This document shows positions 16,298 to 24,816 of a stretch of DNA of 64,000 nt, piece by piece. Source of the stretch: an uncultured Poribacteria bacterium (GTDB lineage: Bacteria; Poribacteria; WGA-4E; WGA-3G). Under the pieces are notes generated by a model. It saw only the letters and a program-made list of their open reading frames with translations, was not told the origin of the DNA and made no database searches. The position numbers and the translations under genes were made by a program. The number at the start of each line of letters is the position of its first letter. The stretch's first letter is position 1. The DNA lies in assembly GCA_958295855.1 (NCBI GenBank), contig OY282383.1, positions 3,948,481 to 4,012,480 of the forward strand, given 5' to 3'.

Positions 16298-17842
16298 ATG
16301 GCTAACCAATCTACTACCTCACATGACACACTGCACAACGTGAGGAACATTATCCGGAAAATAGAGGCTATTTCGGCAGATGGCAATTACATCTACCGTG
16401 GTGAACCTGAACATCACGAGGAATTTCCATACTATGGCAAAATTTCTTCAAGCCTTTACCGCCAATATGCTCGGATTGAGGCAGAGGAGTTTAACATAGA
16501 GGTAGTTCAGGAAGAGATTCTGGCAGAGGCTAAAGCGTACAGTCACGAAACAGACGATCCCATTGAAATCCTAACGCAGCTCCAACATCACGGTGGTAAA
16601 ACTAACCTAATTGACTTTACGACTGACTACCTCATCGCCCTTTTCTTCGCTTGTGACAACTCAGATTCGCTTACAAAAGATGGCAGGTTGATTCTCTTGC
16701 AAAAAACTGATGAGTGGAAAGACCTGATTTTGCATCCTCGTAATCCACGTCATCGCGTCATCGCCCAGAAAAGTGTATTTGTACGACATCCCGATGGTTT
16801 TCTTGCTCCCGAAGATGTAGACATCATCGCGATTCCGGCATGTCTCAAACAGCCTATGCTGGCACACCTGCGAAAGTACCACAGCATCTCTACCGACACT
16901 ATCTACAACGACCTCCATGGATTTATTACAAACCAATCCTTCCATGAAAATGCTTACTTGGAATTTCATAGAGGACTTACCTATCACCTGAGAGGGAATG
17001 AGGTGGGCGCACCTGAAGAAAAACAAGCTGCATATAAAAAAGCCGTCAGGCACTACACGAGAGCCCTACGACTGAAACCAGATATTACCGAAGGCTATAA
17101 CAGTCGAGGCAATGCCTACTATCACAAAGGGGACATTGACAAGGCTATTGAAGACTATAACAAGGCTATTGAAGACTATAACAAGGCTATTGAAGACTAT
17201 AACAAGGCGATAGAATACAATCCAGATGATGCTTTGCTCTATAATAATCGTGGCTGCGTTTACTTGGATGAAGGCAGCATTGACAAAGCCATTGAAGATT
17301 GGAACAAAGCAGTAGAACTTGATCCAGATTTGGCCAAAGCGTATTATAATCGAGGTAATGCTTATTTCGTCAAAGGCGAGATTGATAAAGCCATCAAAGA
17401 TTATAACAGGGTGATAGTACTGGATCCTGAAGATGCCGATGCCTATATTACTCGGGGTGAGGCTTATCTTGAGAAAGATGATTTTGACAAGGCTATGGAA
17501 GACTATAACAAGGCGATAGAATTGAAACCTGACGATGCTAATGTTTATGTCATTCGCGGCAAGGCTTATAGTAAGAAAGGTAAACTTGACAAGGCTATGG
17601 AAGACTATAACAAGGCAATAGAACTGAACTCTGACGATGCTGCAGCATATTATAATCTCGGACTGGTTTGGATGCAAAGGCAAAATTGGCAAGAAGCGAA
17701 ATTAAACCTGGCTGTTGCTAGAATTCTGAAAGCGGATATCGCCGCCGAGTTCCATAATACCTATGAAAGCGTTGCAGACTTTGAGAAAGAAAACGATGTG
17801 AAATTGCCTGAAGACATCACCGAAATGCTGAGTCTACAATAA
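16298..17842 (+). CDS. FRG-domain protein with TPR repeats
   Basis: 514 residues. Residues ~25-200 match the FRG domain: YIYRGEPEHHEE, then ILTQLQHHGGKTNLIDFTTDYLIALFFAC, the segment that gives the family its conserved HHG and TxLlDfT core. Residues ~245-490 are seven or so TPR units (YNKAIELKPDDANVY type). FRG domains are of uncertain biochemical function and are frequent in mobile and defence-associated genes. Residues ~284-312 carry the heptad KAIEDYN repeated three times, from a 21-bp triplication at 17138-17210, which breaks the 34-residue TPR phase. No strong ribosome site precedes the ATG at 16298. It stands between duplicated small genes and protease-TPR paralogues, so it probably arrived or expanded with that accessory block. 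Confidence 0.85.
   Translation: MANQSTTSHDTLHNVRNIIRKIEAISADGNYIYRGEPEHHEEFPYYGKISSSLYRQYARIEAEEFNIEVVQEEILAEAKAYSHETDDPIEILTQLQHHGGKTNLIDFTTDYLIALFFACDNSDSLTKDGRLILLQKTDEWKDLILHPRNPRHRVIAQKSVFVRHPDGFLAPEDVDIIAIPACLKQPMLAHLRKYHSISTDTIYNDLHGFITNQSFHENAYLEFHRGLTYHLRGNEVGAPEEKQAAYKKAVRHYTRALRLKPDITEGYNSRGNAYYHKGDIDKAIEDYNKAIEDYNKAIEDYNKAIEYNPDDALLYNNRGCVYLDEGSIDKAIEDWNKAVELDPDLAKAYYNRGNAYFVKGEIDKAIKDYNRVIVLDPEDADAYITRGEAYLEKDDFDKAMEDYNKAIELKPDDANVYVIRGKAYSKKGKLDKAMEDYNKAIELNSDDAAAYYNLGLVWMQRQNWQEAKLNLAVARILKADIAAEFHNTYESVADFEKENDVKLPEDITEMLSLQ
17138..17210 (+). repeat. 21-bp in-gene tandem triplication
   Basis: Three copies of AAGGCTATTGAAGACTATAAC give three KAIEDYN heptads in the FRG/TPR protein. 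Confidence 0.9.
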
Positions 17843-17877
17843 ATACGCATTTTTACAAGTGCCGAAAGGAGATTCCT

Positions 17878-19440
17878 ATGAAATATCAGAACGGCTCATT
17901 GTGGAAGCTGTCTCTAGCAACACTTGCGGCATTTCTCCTATGCTGCACAATCAACACTGCACCTGCCCAGAACGTCCCACAGATTGCGAAGAAAACGTTA
18001 GCTGCGACGGTGTCTTTAGTGATGAAGGATAGCACCGGCAAAACCGTTGGATTTGGTAGCGGCTTCTTCGTCCGTGAAAATCTGATCGCTACCAACTACC
18101 ATGTCATCGCAGGGGCAGCCAGCGGCACCGCAAAATTGGTTGGCAAAGACACTCCCTATAAAATCGAAGGCTTCACCGCAACCGATAAGACGAACGACCT
18201 CGCGCTGCTAAAGGTCACCGCTTATGGTATCAAACCCCTACCCCTCGGCAATAGCACGGATGTCAGAATTGGCGAGACAGTATACGTCGCAGGCAATCCA
18301 ATGGGGTTAGAAGGCACGTTTTCTGATGGTATTATCAGCAGTCGCCGTGATAAGTATGCCAAAGAACGTCTCCAGATGACAGCACAGATTTCTCCAGGGA
18401 GCAGTGGCGGGCCTGTGCTAAACGGTAAAGGAGAAGTCATCGGGGTCTCCTTCATGACGATTGAAGATGGGCAGAATCTTAATTTTGCCATCCCTGCAAA
18501 TTACCTCAAAACATTACTCACGCTTTCAAAGCCGGCGAAACCTTTGGTAGATGGAAAGCGGACTGTATCTGCCGAGACGTACTTCCGGCGGGGCTACATG
18601 ATGTCTGAATTGAAACGCTATCAAGAGGCGATTGTAGCGTACAACAAGGCGATACAACTCAAACCTGATTATGCCGAAGCATACTACAATCGCGGCGGTG
18701 CGAAGTACCACCTTGGACAACATGGCACTGCGATCAGTGATTATGATAAGGCGATACAAATCGAACCAGATTATGCCACGGCATACTACAATCGCGGCGT
18801 GGCAAAGCATAATCTCGGTCAACACTCTGCTGCGATCAGTGATTATGATAAGGCGATACAACTCAAACCCGATTATGCCCCAGCATACTACAATCGAGGC
18901 GTGGTAAAGAGTAACCTGGGTGAACACATTGCTGCGATCAGTGATTATGATAAGGCGATACAACTCAAACCCGATGATGCCAAGGCATACAACAATCGCG
19001 GCCTTGCAAAGGATCTCCTGGGTCAATACTTTGCTGCGATCAGTGATTATGATAAGGCGATACAACTCAAACCCGATTATGCCGATGCATACAACAATCG
19101 AGGCATTGCAAAGCATCTCCTGGGTCAACACTTTGCTGCGATCAGCGATTATGATAAGGCGATACAACTCAAACCCGATGATGCCATGGCATACAACAAT
19201 CGAGGCATTGCAAAGAAGGATCTCGGGCAACACTTTGCTGCGATTAGCGATTATGATAAGGCGATACAACTCAAACCCGATTATGCCACGGCATACCTCA
19301 ATCGCGGCATTGCCAAGGTAATGCTCAACCGCACGGGGGAGGCGAAGCAGGATTTCCGAGCCGCTTTGAGACTCGCGGAAAAGGCAGGCGATGATAATAC
19401 GAAGGCCCGAGCTGAGAAGGCACTTCAAATTCTGGAATAG
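17878..19440 (+). CDS. Exported trypsin-like protease with TPR array, paralogue 2
   Basis: 520 residues. It starts with a clear signal peptide (MKYQNGSLWKLSLATLAAFLLCC..., cut near APA-QNV), preceded by GAAAGGAGATTCCT. The protease domain keeps the full triad (NYHVI, NDLALLK, PGSSGGPV) and is followed by a linker with KRTVSAETYF and seven TPR units plus a diverged last one. It is predicted to be periplasmic or lipid-anchored, because two cysteines end the hydrophobic core (LLCCTINTAPA). The domain order suggests a quality-control or processing protease with a built-in partner-binding arm. It lies 35 bp after the FRG gene and 38 bp before a lipoprotein start, so the three may be read together. 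The substrate is unknown. Confidence 0.9.
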   Translation: MKYQNGSLWKLSLATLAAFLLCCTINTAPAQNVPQIAKKTLAATVSLVMKDSTGKTVGFGSGFFVRENLIATNYHVIAGAASGTAKLVGKDTPYKIEGFTATDKTNDLALLKVTAYGIKPLPLGNSTDVRIGETVYVAGNPMGLEGTFSDGIISSRRDKYAKERLQMTAQISPGSSGGPVLNGKGEVIGVSFMTIEDGQNLNFAIPANYLKTLLTLSKPAKPLVDGKRTVSAETYFRRGYMMSELKRYQEAIVAYNKAIQLKPDYAEAYYNRGGAKYHLGQHGTAISDYDKAIQIEPDYATAYYNRGVAKHNLGQHSAAISDYDKAIQLKPDYAPAYYNRGVVKSNLGEHIAAISDYDKAIQLKPDDAKAYNNRGLAKDLLGQYFAAISDYDKAIQLKPDYADAYNNRGIAKHLLGQHFAAISDYDKAIQLKPDDAMAYNNRGIAKKDLGQHFAAISDYDKAIQLKPDYATAYLNRGIAKVMLNRTGEAKQDFRAALRLAEKAGDDNTKARAEKALQILE

Positions 19441-19478
19441 CAAATCAGAAACACAGAAAAATGGAAATAGGAAAAGAC

Positions 19479-19730
19479 ATGCCATTGTCAACCAAACGGC
19501 TACTCTCAATCACCACCTTAATCCTCCTATCGCTCACCATCGGATGTGACCGGGAAACCACACGCGCCGGCACCCTGATAACCCCTAACGAGGAAAATAT
19601 AGAACTCCTCACAATCGGGCCTTATACCGAAACATGTCAAGGGTTCATTGAGCAGGCGTGCTTTTCGGATATCCCTCCGATGGGCGAACGAAATTCCCCA
19701 AGTTTCCGTGAAAATTGGCACATTGGTTGA
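19479..19730 (+). pseudogene. Truncated DUF4377-type lipoprotein, copy 2
   Basis: A lipoprotein N-terminus with basic TKR, a hydrophobic core and lipobox LTIGC. ATG 19479 is preferred over 19461 because AGGAAAA precedes it. The first ~60 residues match the intact-looking gene at 23785, but after FIEQACF the frame runs into different sequence (SDIPPMGERN..ENWHIG) that includes the -35 box of the next promoter. The true C-terminal domain is missing. It could still make a short secreted lipoprotein; decay is more likely because a second copy at 21323 breaks at the same point. Confidence 0.65.
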
Positions 19731-19756
19731 CACCTATTCATGAGATATGTTATCAT
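19727..19756 (+). promoter_or_regulatory. Recurrent sigma-70 promoter, copy 3
   Basis: TTGACA (19727-19732), 18-bp spacer, TATCAT (19751-19756). It overlaps the last codons of the truncated lipoprotein and drives paralogue 3. Confidence 0.7.
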
Positions 19757-19823
19757 GTTAATGATAGAAATATTTAGGTCGCCCTGAAACGAGTGGAGAT
19801 TCCCCTGCCGAAAGGAGATTCCT

Positions 19824-21284
19824 ATGAAATATCAGAACAGCTCAGTGTGGAAACTGTCTCTAGCAACACTTGCTGCATTTCTACTATGCTGCACAATCAA
19901 CACTGCACCTGCCCAGAACGTCCCACAGATTGCGGAGAAAACGTTAGCAGCGACGGTATATTTAGAGATGAAGGATAGCACCGGCAAAACCCTCGCATTT
20001 GGTAGCGGCTTCTTCGTCCGTGAAAATCTGATCGCTACCAACTACCATGTCATCGCAGGGGCAGCCAGCGGCACCGCAAAATTGGTTGGCAAAGACACTA
20101 CCTATAAAATCAAAGGCTTCACCGCAACCGATGAGACGAACGACCTCGCGCTCCTAAAGGTCACCGCTTATGGTATCAAACCCCTACCCCTCGGCAATAG
20201 CACGGATGTCAAAATTGGCGAGACAGTATACGTCGCAGGCAATCCAATGGGGTTAGAAGGCACGTTTTCTGATGGTATTATCAGCAGTCGCCGCGATAAG
20301 TATACCAAAGAACGTCTCCAGATGACAGCATCGATTTCTCCAGGGAGCAGTGGCGGGTCTGTGCTAAACAGTAAAGGAGAAGTCATCGGGGTCGCCTACG
20401 CGACGATTGAAGGTGGGCAGAATCTTAATTTTGCCATCCCTGCAAATTACCTCAAAACATTACTCACGCTTTCAAAACCTGCGAAACCTTTGGCGCATGG
20501 GAACCAGACCGTATCTGCCGAGACCTACTTCCTGCGGGGCAACATGATGTATGAATTGAAACGCTATCAAGAGGCGATTGTAGCATACAACAAGGCGATA
20601 CAACGCAAACCCGATTATGCCGATGCATACAACAATCGCGGCGTGGCAAAGGGGGATCTCGGTCAATACTTTGCTGCGATCAGCGACTATGATAAGGCGA
20701 TACAACTCAAACCCGATGAGGCCACGGCATACGGCAATCGCGGCTTGGCAAAGAGTAATCTCGGTGAACACATTGCTGCGATCCGCGATTGTGATAAGGC
20801 GATACAACTCAAACCCGATGAGGCCACGGCATACAACAATCGCGGCATTGCAAAGCATCGCCTCGGTCAACACATTGCTGCGATCAGTGATTATGACAAG
20901 GCGATACAACTCAAACCCGATTATGCCGATGCATACAACAATCGCGGCGGTGCGAAGCATCGCCTCGGTCAACACATTGCTGCGATCAGTGATTATGACA
21001 AGGCGATACAACTCAAACCCGATTATGCCATGGCATACAACAATCGCGGCCTTACAAAGAGGGCCCTGGGTCAACACATTACTGCGATCAGCGATTATGA
21101 TAAGGCGATACAACTCAGACCCGATTATGCCGATGCATACATCAATCGCGGCGTTTCCAAGGCTTTGTTGAATCGCAAGTGGGAGGCGAAGCAGGATTTC
21201 CAAGCCGCTTTGAGACTCGCGGAAAAGGCAGGCGATGATAATGCTAAGGCCCGCGCTGAGAAGGCACTTCAAATTCTGGAATAG
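19824..21284 (+). CDS. Exported trypsin-like protease with TPR array, paralogue 3
   Basis: 486 residues, closest to the paralogue at 17878: same ribosome site, same signal peptide with LLCCTINTAPA, same catalytic motifs except PGSSGGSV at the serine. Six TPR units plus the diverged C-terminal unit. The promoter copy at 19727 lies ~70 bp upstream of the ATG, so this unit can be expressed on its own. The number of TPR units differs between paralogues (about 18, 7 and 6), which would change the length of the binding arm while the protease head stays constant. Confidence 0.9.
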   Translation: MKYQNSSVWKLSLATLAAFLLCCTINTAPAQNVPQIAEKTLAATVYLEMKDSTGKTLAFGSGFFVRENLIATNYHVIAGAASGTAKLVGKDTTYKIKGFTATDETNDLALLKVTAYGIKPLPLGNSTDVKIGETVYVAGNPMGLEGTFSDGIISSRRDKYTKERLQMTASISPGSSGGSVLNSKGEVIGVAYATIEGGQNLNFAIPANYLKTLLTLSKPAKPLAHGNQTVSAETYFLRGNMMYELKRYQEAIVAYNKAIQRKPDYADAYNNRGVAKGDLGQYFAAISDYDKAIQLKPDEATAYGNRGLAKSNLGEHIAAIRDCDKAIQLKPDEATAYNNRGIAKHRLGQHIAAISDYDKAIQLKPDYADAYNNRGGAKHRLGQHIAAISDYDKAIQLKPDYAMAYNNRGLTKRALGQHITAISDYDKAIQLRPDYADAYINRGVSKALLNRKWEAKQDFQAALRLAEKAGDDNAKARAEKALQILE

Positions 21285-21322
21285 CAAATCAGAAACACAG
21301 AAAAATGAAAATAGGAAAAGAC

Positions 21323-21586
21323 ATGCCATTTTCAACCAAACGGCTACTCTCAATCACCACCTTAATCCTCCTATCGCTCACCATCGGATGTGACCGGGAA
21401 ACCACACGCGCCGGCTCCCTAATAACACCTAACGAGAAAAATATAGAACTCCTCACAATCGGGCCCTATACCGAAACCTGTCAAGGGTTCATTGAGCAGG
21501 CGTGCTTTTCGGATATCCCTTCGATGGGCGAACGAAATGCCCAAGTTTCCGTGAAAATTGGCACATTGGTTGACACCTGTTCATGA
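21323..21586 (+). pseudogene. Truncated DUF4377-type lipoprotein, copy 3
   Basis: Same N-terminus and lipobox (LTIGC) as 19479 and 23785, and same break after FIEQACF; the frame ends at TLVDTCS through the promoter copy 4. It follows the protease stop by ~20-40 bp as in the sister unit. Confidence 0.65.
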
Positions 21587-21599
21587 GATTTGTTATCAT
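21570..21599 (+). promoter_or_regulatory. Recurrent sigma-70 promoter, copy 4
   Basis: TTGACA (21570-21575), 18-bp spacer, TATCAT (21594-21599). It now stands upstream of the LRR gene. A second candidate, TTGATT-17-TACGAT, lies near 21651-21679. Confidence 0.6.
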
Positions 21600-21753
21600 G
21601 TTAATGATAGAAATATTTAGGCCGCCATGATTTGAATAAAAAACTTGATTTTAATTGTGGAATTTGGTACGATTCCATCAGGAACTTTATCTGAAACCCC
21701 GCGGCGCGCGCTTCGATACGTTGCCGCGAAAATTCACGAGGAGATCTATTCAC

Positions 21754-23556
21754 ATGAAAAAGACGCTCATTGCAATTTTGACACTGCTCTTAACGGCCAC
21801 ACTCTTTATTTTTGTCCCGAACGCCACTGCCCAAGTTGTGTCCATCCCGGATGTCAACTTAGCCGCAGCCATCCGCGATGCCTCCGGCTTGCCTGTTGGC
21901 GCGCCAATCACCACGTCGACAATGCTCAAACTACGCGAGCTGAACGCGTCGGATCTTGGGATAACAGACCTCACCGGACTGGCATATGCAACCAATCTGA
22001 CAGACCTGTATCTTTCCTCCACGGAGGTATCGGATGTGGCCCCCCTCGAAAACCTCACTCAACTGACAGTGCTGGATCTTGACGACACGGCGGTATCGGA
22101 TGTGGCGCCGCTTGCAACTCTCACACGACTGGAAGCACTGTATCTTGACAACATTGCGGTATCGGATGTGGGGCCGCTTGCAAACCTCACTCAACTGACA
22201 GAGCTGTATCTTAGCCACACTGCGGTATCGGATGTGGCACCGCTTGCAAACCTTACACGCCTGACAGGGCTGTATCTTTCCTCCACGGAGGTATCGGATG
22301 TGGGGCCGCTTGCAAACCTTACTCAACTGACAGAGCTGGATATTGGCAACACTGCGGTATCGGATGTGGCGCCGCTTGCAACTCTCACACGACTGGAAGC
22401 ACTGTATCTTGACGACACTGCGGTATCCGATGTGGGACCCCTCGAAAAACTCACACGCCTGACAGACCTGCATCTTAGCCACACTGCGGTATCGGATGTG
22501 GCGCCGCTTGCAAACCTTACACTACTGGGAGGGCTGTGGCTTACTGACTGTCCGCTGAGTTACGCCTCCATCCACACGCATATTCCTGCCCTGCAGGCGC
22601 AGGGGATAGCCGTCGCCTTTGACAACGTCGCGCATACGGCCCTTCTCAAAACCTCTGGCGATAGACAGGAAGGCACGGGAGGCACGGCGTTGCCAAACCC
22701 GTTTGTCGTCACAGCGACAGATAAATTGGGCAAACCGATAGTCGGCAAGCCGGTTCTGTTTGAGATTCTTGAAGGCGGCGGGACGCTCAGTGCTCAAATC
22801 GCAAAAACGGATGCCCTGGGGAAAGCACAGATAACCCTCACGCTCGGGCGGGCTGCGGGAGTAAACAAAGTCAAGGCGACTGCCGGGGGAATTCTGTCTT
22901 GGGTGTTGTTTACGGCTGTCGCGACAGAAGCCGCACCACAACTCGCTGCAGATGTCAACGGTGATGGTGTGGTAGACATCGCAGATCTGATTATCGTCGC
23001 AATAGCGATAGTCAAACCTGTCCAGAACCCCCGCGTAGATGTGAATGGGGATGGGGTTGTTGATGGTGAAGATGTCGAGCGTGTCGCTGCAGCCCTCGGT
23101 GAAGGCGCAGCCGCAGCACCGTCACAAGCGGCACTCCCTGCAGGGCTCACGCTTGAAAAGGTGACGCGGGCCCTGGATGTCTTGTATGCAGAAAACACCG
23201 GTTCTCCTGCGTTTCAGCGGGCGATAGCAAAACTGGAAGGATTTCTGGCGAGCCTGATACCGGAAGAGACAGCACTGCTTGCCAACTATCCGAATCCGTT
23301 CAATCCGGAGACGTGGATACCGTATCACTTGGCAACCCCTGCCGAGGTGACGGTGACGATTTACGCGGCGAACGGTATGGTGGTGCGGACGTTGGCCTTG
23401 GGGCATCAGCGTGCGGGAGACTACGCGAGCCGGCCTCGTGCGGCGTATTGGGATGGAATGAATGCGTTGGGTGAGCGGGTTGCAAGCGGAGTCTATTTTT
23501 ATACGTTGCAGGCGGGGGATTTTGCAGCGACGCGGAAGATGTTGATTTTGAAATGA
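21754..23556 (+). CDS. Secreted LRR / Ig-like / dockerin protein with C-terminal sorting-type module
   Basis: 600 residues from the ATG at 21754, chosen for GAGGAG upstream and the classical signal peptide MKKTLIAILTLLLTATLF. Residues ~60-270 are about ten 22-residue leucine-rich repeats of the internalin/BspA type (LANLTQLTELYLSHTAVSDVAP pattern). An invasin-like Ig domain follows (KPIVGKPVLFEILEGGG). Then a type I dockerin with two calcium loops, DVNGDGVVDIADL and DVNGDGVVDGEDV. The last ~90 residues, from NYPNPFNPETWIPY to a terminal KMLILK, are a FlgD-like/T9SS-like module. The protein is expected at the cell surface or secreted, binding other macromolecules; no enzyme domain is present. 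No cohesin is visible in the window for the dockerin to bind. Confidence 0.9.
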   Translation: MKKTLIAILTLLLTATLFIFVPNATAQVVSIPDVNLAAAIRDASGLPVGAPITTSTMLKLRELNASDLGITDLTGLAYATNLTDLYLSSTEVSDVAPLENLTQLTVLDLDDTAVSDVAPLATLTRLEALYLDNIAVSDVGPLANLTQLTELYLSHTAVSDVAPLANLTRLTGLYLSSTEVSDVGPLANLTQLTELDIGNTAVSDVAPLATLTRLEALYLDDTAVSDVGPLEKLTRLTDLHLSHTAVSDVAPLANLTLLGGLWLTDCPLSYASIHTHIPALQAQGIAVAFDNVAHTALLKTSGDRQEGTGGTALPNPFVVTATDKLGKPIVGKPVLFEILEGGGTLSAQIAKTDALGKAQITLTLGRAAGVNKVKATAGGILSWVLFTAVATEAAPQLAADVNGDGVVDIADLIIVAIAIVKPVQNPRVDVNGDGVVDGEDVERVAAALGEGAAAAPSQAALPAGLTLEKVTRALDVLYAENTGSPAFQRAIAKLEGFLASLIPEETALLANYPNPFNPETWIPYHLATPAEVTVTIYAANGMVVRTLALGHQRAGDYASRPRAAYWDGMNALGERVASGVYFYTLQAGDFAATRKMLILK

Positions 23557-23645
23557 TGTCCGAACGGGTCCATATCGGGCCATCTGGTTTCCCTACAGCC
23601 TGATGCGTCCCTGGAGCGTAGCGCGGGGGCCTGTCCGCCGCGATC

Positions 23646-23663
23646 TGTGCCTGGCGAGGCACA
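23646..23663. repeat. Small hairpin after the LRR gene
   Basis: TGTGCCT-GGCG-AGGCACA within GC-rich repeat-like sequence. It might act as a weak terminator, but there is no T run. Confidence 0.4.
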
Positions 23664-23687
23664 GGCACTCGCCCTACGGGATAGAAA

Positions 23688-23745
23688 TGATGGCGATGAT
23701 AATACGAAGGCCCGCGCTGAAAAGGTACTTCAAATTCTGGCATAG
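23688..23745 (+). pseudogene. 3' remnant of a fourth trypsin/TPR paralogue
   Basis: The sequence reads GDDNTKARAEKVLQILA then stop, matching the last residues of the proteases ending at 19440 and 21284, and is followed by the same AGCAAATCAGAAACA spacer. The rest of the gene is gone, apparently replaced by the LRR block. Confidence 0.75.
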
Positions 23746-23784
23746 CAAATCAGAAACATAAAAAAAATGGAAATAGGAAAAGAC

Positions 23785-24183
23785 ATGCCATTTTCAACCA
23801 AACGGCTACTCTCAATCACTACCTTAATCCTCCTATCGCTCACCATCGGATGTGACCGGGAAACCACACGCGCCGGAACCCTGATAACCCCTAACGAGGA
23901 AAATATAGAACGCCTCACAATCGGGCCCTATACCGAAACATGTCAAGGGTTCATTGAGCAGACGTGCTTTCTGGAATTCAACGAGGAGAGCCAGGAGTGG
24001 GAATTTTTCTATGAAAGCATCCAAGGGTTTGACTATGAGCCGGGGTATATCTACCAACTTAAAGTCAGACTTGAGGACCGGGGGACGGACATCCAGGATG
24101 TGGGACGGTACGCCTATCATCTCGTAGAGGTGATAAGTAAGGAGGCGGCATCAGTAGATGAGAGGCCGCCACGAATTCCGTAG
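23785..24183 (+). CDS. DUF4377-type lipoprotein, full-length member
   Basis: About 132 residues from the ATG at 23785 (AGGAAAA upstream; 23767 is an alternative). Signal peptide with lipobox LTIGC, then a mature domain containing FYESIQGFDYEPGYIYQLKVRLE and a TDIQDVGRYAYHLVEVIS stretch. The pattern resembles DUF4377 lipoproteins (short secreted domains once linked to HslJ/META-like proteins). It is predicted to be anchored in a membrane facing the periplasm. This is the only one of four copies in the window that keeps the C-terminal domain, so it is probably the functional parent of the decayed ones. Confidence 0.8.
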   Translation: MPFSTKRLLSITTLILLSLTIGCDRETTRAGTLITPNEENIERLTIGPYTETCQGFIEQTCFLEFNEESQEWEFFYESIQGFDYEPGYIYQLKVRLEDRGTDIQDVGRYAYHLVEVISKEAASVDERPPRIP

Positions 24184-24621
24184 GCATATCCACAGAGACA
24201 GAAGTACCTATCTTCGTGCGGCCGACAGCCACAGGCAGGTGAATTAGGTAAAAGCCGCTGGCTGCCTAGGCGTATTCTTCTCCACTTTCATCAGATAAGC
24301 AAAAGAAACCCAAGCATTTATGCTTGGCAGCCTTTAGGTAGCCTACCATAGCACCAGTTGCACAGGTCCCGTATGCTTCACCTCCATAGTTTTTACCGCA
24401 GTTTCCTGCGTTTGTATGTCACAGGAACGAACATAGTTCGTAAATCTCCGTAGAGTCTATGCTGCCCCATCCACACATGCATGCCGAGGGGACTCAGACT
24501 TGGGGCGCATCCGAGACATCGTATGGGCTGCCACGTCCAGCATGCACGTTTCTATCGTATTTCGTGTAGTAAACGGTTTAACCTTCGAGGGTGTCGCTTG
24601 GAAACCGGCGACTATCAAAAG

Positions 24622-24647
24622 CCCCGGTTTCCTTCAGGAAACCGGGG
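24622..24647. terminator. Strong GC hairpin, probable bidirectional terminator
   Basis: CCCCGGTTTCC-TTCA-GGAAACCGGGG, perfect 11-bp stem. The minus-strand reading is followed by CTTTTGA. It sits beyond the 3' end of the minus-strand oxidoreductase operon. Confidence 0.55.
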
Positions 24648-24780
24648 TTGTTTACGCGTTGTTGGTTGTTTTTGGCGTGCTTGAGAATCAATCCGAATCC
24701 GGAGAGTAGGATAACGTTGAAAGCAAGGAAAAGCATTTTTAACGATAGTGCCTTTGCTCGGTTTTGCCATGTGGCATTAG

Positions 24781-24805
24781 CCCCTGCAAAGCAGGGGCAG
24801 ATACC
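24781..24805 (+). repeat. Alpha palindrome
   Basis: CCCCTGC-AAA-GCAGGGG then CAGATACC; the left outer arm is degraded (GGCATTAG). It lies 12 bp from the stop of the oxidoreductase. Confidence 0.75.
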
Positions 24806-24816
24806 TTAAAACGCAC

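Larger units (their letters stand above)
24184..24816. other. Gene-poor region with possible IS605-type debris
   Basis: 633 bp. There are three notable inverted repeats: CCAAGCA/TGCTTGG (24311-24330), ACGAAC-ATA-GTTCGT (24427-24441) and the terminator-like stem at 24622. On the minus strand near 24460-24555 a short frame reads RDVAAAHTMSRM-like text (LDVAAHTMSRMRPKSESP then ACVDGAA stop), reminiscent of the C-terminal tail of a TnpB protein; I give this low weight. An alpha palindrome lies at 24781. Confidence 0.4.

Noticed and set aside
24460..24560. TnpB (IS605-type) C-terminal remnant
   Set aside because: The match is a short phrase on the minus strand without zinc-finger cysteines or catalytic residues; kept only as a remark in the region entry.
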